Positions 59,553 through 64,000 of a DNA stretch of 64,000 nt are shown here, one piece after another. The notes under the pieces are model-generated. The model ran no database searches. It saw only the letters and a program-made list of their open reading frames with translations, and was not told the origin of the DNA. This stretch comes from Amoebidium appalachense (Eukaryota; Ichthyosporea): contig CAVNZM010000006.1 in NCBI GenBank assembly GCA_963693365.1, forward strand, positions 3,038,001 to 3,102,000, written 5' to 3'. Position 1 is the stretch's first letter; the number at the start of each line of letters is the position of its first letter. The position numbers and the translations under genes were made by a program.

Positions 59553-59911
59553 ACCCATGGACACCCCCACACAGACACACATCCATACGACACACATATA
59601 ATCTGGGGGGGAAAGCAATGTAGGCGCGTGCACACACACACACAAAGATTGAAAGGTTGAGAAAAGAGGAGCGTTTCAAACAAGTAAATGCACATGCACC
59701 CACACAGGCTCCCCAACACACCTGTACACAAGCAAGCGTTCTCAAATTCATGCACATCATGCTCAGTTACATCGCCACACCTACATCCACCCACCGTCCA
59801 CAAGCATGTGTCCACACACATGCACATGCACTCAAGAAAACGCAGAGACAAACGCCATCCTTTGTCGCCACCCCTCGGTACACCTCCGCACACACCTATT
59901 CAAGGCCGCAC

Positions 59912-59952
<41 letters not shown>

Positions 59953-60281
59953 CGCGCCCGCCCCTCCCATCCAACCATTACCATCACAATCTACATTACA
60001 CACAAACAGTGTCACATCCCACTACCACAGCGCCTCTCTCTAATCAGTCACACCTGTAAACCCTAGAATAACAACATCCGTAACAGGCCTCTTTAACAAA
60101 CAGGATTAAAGATGACGCGTACCTCTGTTGCCGCAGTGCACGTGTACTCCTCGCTTTGATCCTCAAACCTCAAATAGTTAGGTTTGCCCACCAACTTGCT
60201 GCTGTCCATGTCTCGTTGGGACGTTACAAGGGGCACCAAAAGGGTACCGTGCGTGCTTATGGGCTTCTTCCTCACAGCCAT
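55658..60281 (-). CDS. Gene D, five-exon protein with C-terminal coiled coil
   Basis: Exons (minus): 60281-60123 ([23 protein letters not shown]; donor GAG|GTACGC), 59085-59017 approximately ([20 protein letters not shown]; donor TAT|GTGATA), 58751-58467, 57663-57422 and 55817-55658 (stop TAG). The first three joins are phase 0. The last is phase 2 and rebuilds an Arg codon across a 1.6-kb repeat-filled intron, so the model is self-consistent: about 304 residues. The middle is Ser/Thr/Pro-rich. The end is a clear heptad region ([15 protein letters not shown], then [19 protein letters not shown]) followed by a basic tail ([11 protein letters not shown]). Coiled-coil dimerisation is likely; a scaffold or adaptor role is a guess. 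No family recognised. TTTTACAG just before the ATG could be the acceptor of a leader intron. Confidence 0.7.
55985..56425. repeat. Poly-G, poly-C, (TTTC)n and poly-T cluster
   Basis: G runs 55986-56002, 56121-56147 and 56379-56425 (about 47 G), C run 56237-56266, and TTTC/TTTTA repeats 56287-56375. All fall inside the last intron of gene D. Confidence 0.92.
56426..56935. other. Unique intron DNA of gene D
   Basis: GATTGG and TGATTGGCTG motifs near 56501 and 56544. No exon supported. Confidence 0.4.
57228..57412. repeat. (CA)n and C-rich block next to an exon
   Basis: About 30 CA units, then CT/C-rich DNA ending eight bases before the donor of the exon 57663-57422. Confidence 0.92.
57720..58340. 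repeat. G-rich, poly-G and poly-C intron DNA
   Basis: G runs 57752-57772, 57853-57874 and 57996-58033, and C runs 58226-58244 and 58292-58321, in the intron upstream of exon 57663-57422. Confidence 0.88.
59110..60060. repeat. CA-rich, poly-G and poly-C intron DNA
   Basis: CA-rich 59310-59440, a G run of about 40 (59509-59550), CA-rich 59555-59720, C run 59915-59951. This is the first intron of gene D. No exon seen. Confidence 0.85.
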
Positions 60282-61033
60282 TTACTGTAAAACAACTGTG
60301 AAAAACGAACATTCCACCACAGCAGCTATGGGCCTGGGGGCGCACATTAAAATGGTGTGGAACTGCTGATAAGATGAAGGTTGGCTAATTCGAGTGGAAG
60401 TCTATCAGAACTTCAATGATTGCATGCATATGATGTCCAAAATTGAATAAGCAACAGGATGTAGGTCGAGCGGGCGGTGGGGCTCGAAAGGGGCATTTTG
60501 TGTAAGGCTATGTCAACATGGGCCGGAAGCATCAGCCTTTTTATCCGTTTTTCTCCCTTGCCAAAACACACTCACCAAGTTGACTGGCACTGAGCAGGCT
60601 CAGTTTGTTTTCATCTCAGTCTGACTCACCGCGATCGCTAAGGCTTACGCAAAAAATCTGAAACGTAGATCCACCGGCAGTGATAAGCCCGAAAGTCTCT
60701 CTCCCTCTCAGTCTCAGAATTTGACTCTGAGGTTCTCTCCCCATATCGATCAATGAATGCACTCAGTGCTGAGAAACATATACCCTTGTGTTTTAGTATA
60801 TGTTTTCTATAAATCGAAAATCAGGTGAAGAATGACAGTGAAAAGACCACTAAAATGATAGCCAGATATCGATAGGACTTGTTTTGCAGACTTGCGTAAA
60901 GTCACTAACGTGTGTGACTTTCGGGATGATTGGCTGAAAAATTCAGTGGTGCAAAAATAACCAATCAAAACATTCTTTATTGAATTACAATTGGTTTATT
61001 ATCATGCGTAGGTCTAGGAGGCCTTCAACCACC
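60282..61033. other. Divergent intergenic region between gene D and the mannosyltransferase gene
   Basis: Unique sequence. CCAATCA near 60959, GATTGG near 60927 and ATTGG near 60988 are CCAAT-type boxes. No RNA gene or frame supported. Confidence 0.45.
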
Positions 61034-61072
61034 TATATAAAGTACTGCTGGAACCATTCCCCCAGTTTCAGT
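61034..61072 (+). promoter_or_regulatory. TATA plus TCAGT core promoter of the mannosyltransferase gene
   Basis: TATATAA at 61034-61040 is followed by TTTCAGTCCC with TCAGT at 61068-61072. The leader to the ATG at 61176 would be about 105 nt. Confidence 0.65.
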
Positions 61073-61175
61073 CCCTCGAAAAGAGAACGTCAAAGTAGCA
61101 ACTCTGTGACTCATGAAAAAGCTTATATACATACATACACATTAGACTAGCACTACAAATAACCACAGCTCAAAA

Positions 61176-62633
61176 ATGGGCTCGAAAAAGAGTCGTCAGC
61201 CGCAGCGTTGGTCGCTACGCCAAGCCCCAAAAGTACTCTTGTGGGTGGCGATATTGGGAACAAGTTTCCTGGTTCTACGCCCAGCCTTCCGCCCATTTCT
61301 AACGCAAACAAGCTGGAGCAATAGCGCACAAAACTACCACGCAGATAGCAATAACGGTGTGCCAACCACCCCAAATTTGCCTGAAACCAGCACAGTTGTC
61401 TTTGCCGACACTAGACTTGAAACGAAAGAAACAACACACGAATCCGAGCAAGCACCTGCAATTCAGGGGGAACATGGAAATGTGGGCTCCTTGGAACACA
61501 CCCTCAATGTCATTCCCTCCAGCACAATTACACAACAGAAACCAAGCGAGACCCCTACTGAACAAACACGCGGAACTGTTAAGAATTCAGATACAGAGGA
61601 AAGGGAAGAAGTAGCGAAAACAAGCACTGGTGATCGCAACGAAATGGTAACCGTCGCTGGAACAAGTGCAAAGCAGTCGAGTGGAGCTTCCAGTAGACAG
61701 GCAAACGAGGCCACCAATGAACCCCATACACATGGTAAACCGGAGATGAAAAACACAACAAGCAACAACGAAAACTCGTTTGAAGACGCTCACGAGTTAG
61801 CAGCACAAGAGCATGTCGTGCACCATATGAATCGCCTGCTGAGCGACACTCGTTTGCCACCCGAGTATTATACCAACTATACATACCCAAAAACGGACGC
61901 GCACAAGAGAGCAAATGCAGCCATTGTGCTTCTCACACGCGAGGAGGAGAAATGGGGACTCGTTACTGTTTTGAAGTCGTTTGAACGGACTTTTAACCGG
62001 TATGTAATGGACCCACCCTCCACATTTGGTAACATTTCTTGGGTCACTCGGTCAACCATGTGTGCCTTTCTGATGGCGTAGGTTGCCTTACAAAGCTGGA
62101 ACAATAATAACCTCACAACCGGTTGTGCATATACACAGTCACGCACTTTCATCATAACACACGAGCAGGCAGACACACACATGCACAAGGCCGCATGCAT
62201 GCACACACATTGGATCTCATGCATCAGGTGGGCATTGATTGAAAGCTAAACCACCACCCACAGGCTCGCATGCGTGCCCACACAAAAACATCGTATTAAC
62301 ACACACACACACACACACACATACAAACACACACGCGCGCGCACACACACTCACACACGCAGTCGCGCGCATTCATACACACACACAAACAGACACACAC
62401 AAGCACATGCACACAAATTCACATGCGTGCGAAGGCACACACGCACACACTCACACACGCACATGCACACACACATTCAATCGTTGTGGCACGTGCCACT
62501 ACAGGCCGCACACATGCACACCCCCAAAGAGGGTGGGAGTGGGGACGAGAAAGGAAGTCTGTGAGGAAACACGCACTAACCCACCGAGCCACACACACCA
62601 AGGGAAAAGACACGCACATGGCGCGTACAAGCG

Positions 62634-62675
<42 letters not shown>

Positions 62676-63251
62676 GAAAACACACATCCCCGCAAATCCA
62701 AAACCCACACACACGACACCACCTAACACATCATTCCCGCACGCACCGCCGTGCAGCAAGTACGGCTACCCCTACCTCATGTACAACGACAAGCCCTTCA
62801 CGGAGTCCTTCAAGAGAGACGTGCAGGCGCAAGTGTCCACAAACATCACCTTTGTCACCCTGCCACAGGACCTGTGGGAGGTTCCTGACCACATCAACAT
62901 GACGAAGGTATACTGGCAATGCTTGGAAGTGTGGTTGGGGCTGGAAGGGGGGGGGGGGGGGGGGGGGGAGGAGGGGGAGGGTTAATCAGACACTTGCCGA
63001 GCGAGGGGAAGGGGGCAGGGGGATCCGGAGGCAATGGGTAGGTCCGCATCAAAAACAGTCTTGAGGACCTCTGGGGAGGGGTGGGGGGAGGGGGGGGGGG
63101 GGGGGGGGGGCGCTAGTGGTAGCGGTGGCGTTGGTGGTGATGGCCGAGGCAAGGGGGGGGGGGGGGGGGGGGGGAGGAGGGATGGCAATCGCTCTTCAGA
63201 AAAACTCACTAATATGTATGACTACACTATAATGACACACAGGAGTAGCAA

Positions 63252-63282
<31 letters not shown>

Positions 63283-63597
63283 ATTGAAAGGAAAGAGGGA
63301 GGTGGGGGTTAAAACGAGATTTGAAGGAAGGGCCAAGGTGAGGGACATACAAGGGGGGAGGCTAGGGGTTTTTTGTTTAGTTCAGTCCTTTCAGTCCCCC
63401 CTTCTCCCTCCCTGTCACCCCCTCCCCCGGCTATCCGCCCATTTGGTACTAATACAACCCGCTGGCAACTGCCCAACCACATGCAAGTTTGGGGTTTTAA
63501 CGTTTGGCTCTGATTGGCAGACGACGGAGGCCATGGCACGTATGGAGAGGGAGCACGTGATCTACGGGGGCAGTCTCTCCTATCGCAAAATGTGCAG
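61176..63597 (+). CDS. GT15 (Kre2/Mnt1-type) alpha-mannosyltransferase, exons 1-3 (3' end missing)
   Basis: Exon 1 61176-61999, exon 2 62757-62907, exon 3 63521-63597; phases 2, 0 and 2 all fit and the gene runs off the window. It is a type II membrane protein: short basic cytosolic start (MGSKKSRQPQRWSLRQ), one membrane segment (VLLWVAILGTSFLVL, residues about 20-36), a Ser/Thr/Glu-rich stem of about 170 residues, then the catalytic domain. Family signatures are KRANAAIVLLTREEE, ERTFNR|KYGYPYLMYNDKPFTE, LWEVPDHINM and HVIYGGSLSYRKMCR. GT15 enzymes add alpha-1,2-mannose to glycoprotein glycans in the Golgi, using GDP-mannose. The family is best known from fungi, which bears on the host's identity. 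Intron 1 is CA-rich; intron 2 holds G runs and a (TG)n array. Confidence 0.93.
62000..62756. repeat. CA-rich first intron of the mannosyltransferase gene
   Basis: Dispersed CA arrays at 62298-62320 and 62636-62674 and CA-rich DNA between them. GT at 62000 and AG at 62755-62756 bound it. Confidence 0.9.
62947..63280. repeat. Poly-G and (TG)n in the second intron
   Basis: G runs 62947-62968, 63090-63110 and 63151-63173, then TG 63255-63281. Confidence 0.9.
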
Positions 63598-64000
63598 GTA
63601 GGGTGTCTGTGCTGTCTCCGCTCATTCCTTCTTTCATTTCTTTTTTTGCACTGTCCATTTGCTTCTGCAACCCATCCCAAGACCTTTTCTGTGTTATCCG
63701 TATGTACTTTCTACTACTTTGCTGGATACACCTCTGTCCCCTCTTTGTGGTTCACTAGGTACTGCATTCTACACACCCTTCCTCTCTCTCTCGCTTCCCT
63801 CTCCTTCCCTCCCGGGGGTTCCCTGCCGCTCCCATCTAGCACTTCCATCCACCAACCACACCACTACCTCTTCTCTTCCCGTCCCCCCGCCCCACCCCAT
63901 TCCCACCCCACCTCCCCCCCTCCCCCCCCCCCCCCCCCCCCCTCCCCCTTTGTCCTCCCCCCTTTTCTCCCCCCATCCCCTGTTATTCGTCGTGAATGTG
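63598..64000. other. Third intron of the mannosyltransferase gene to the window edge
   Basis: Begins GTAGGG after exon 3. It is pyrimidine-rich with a C run near 63925-63942. No exon before the edge. Confidence 0.6.

Overview
The window is nuclear DNA of a eukaryote. Protein-coding genes have GT-AG introns, several with matching phases at every junction. Genes sit between very long simple-repeat tracts: (CA/TG)n, (TC/GA)n, and poly-G/poly-C runs of 20-45 bp. Three mobile-element classes are present. A family-15 alpha-mannosyltransferase (Kre2/Mnt1 type) at the right edge, chromovirus-type Ty3/gypsy DNA and long repeat-filled introns fit a fungus-related or other unicellular opisthokont-like protist. 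I cannot name the organism, and the lineage statement is inference.

Layout from left to right. 1-1092 (-): Nei/Fpg-type DNA glycosylase with a C-terminal SAP domain, cut by the window edge. 1.5-5.2 kb: simple repeats, one foldback element and two copies of a dispersed repeat. 5.2-6.8 kb (-): lysine-rich hypothetical protein. 7.1-7.5 kb: hAT-type non-autonomous element. 8.1-9.1 kb (+): acidic/basic protein with a C-terminal C2H2 finger. 9.1-23 kb: mostly simple repeats, with scattered minus-strand exons of at least one membrane-protein gene (11.7-16.1 kb) and two more foldback elements. 23.3-24.7 kb (-): intronless multi-pass membrane protein. 25.2-32.7 kb (-): a long, many-exon gene with Cys/His zinc-cluster motifs, its introns packed with microsatellites. 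34.6-35.1 kb: second hAT-type element. 35.2-37.05 kb: tandemly duplicated promoter-like module. 37.05 kb (+): zinc-cluster protein with 11-residue repeats.

37.9-52.5 kb is the most informative part. A nearly identical segment occurs twice (about 37.88-43.57 kb and 50.44-52.52 kb). It carries a divergent gene pair, B (-) and C (+). A 3.6-kb non-autonomous LTR element with a CACAC target duplication sits in the left copy only, so the right copy is its empty site. A 4.7-kb Ty3/gypsy element with a GTCGC target duplication sits inside exon 2 of gene B. It is itself deleted for gag, protease and the start of reverse transcriptase.

52.5-55.6 kb: simple repeats. 55.7-60.3 kb (-): five-exon coiled-coil gene with consistent splice phases. 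61.2 kb to the edge (+): GT15 mannosyltransferase, exons 1-3. Genes with readable starts share a TATA box followed about 30-40 bp later by a TCAGT initiator-like motif. No tRNA, rRNA or CRISPR array was seen.
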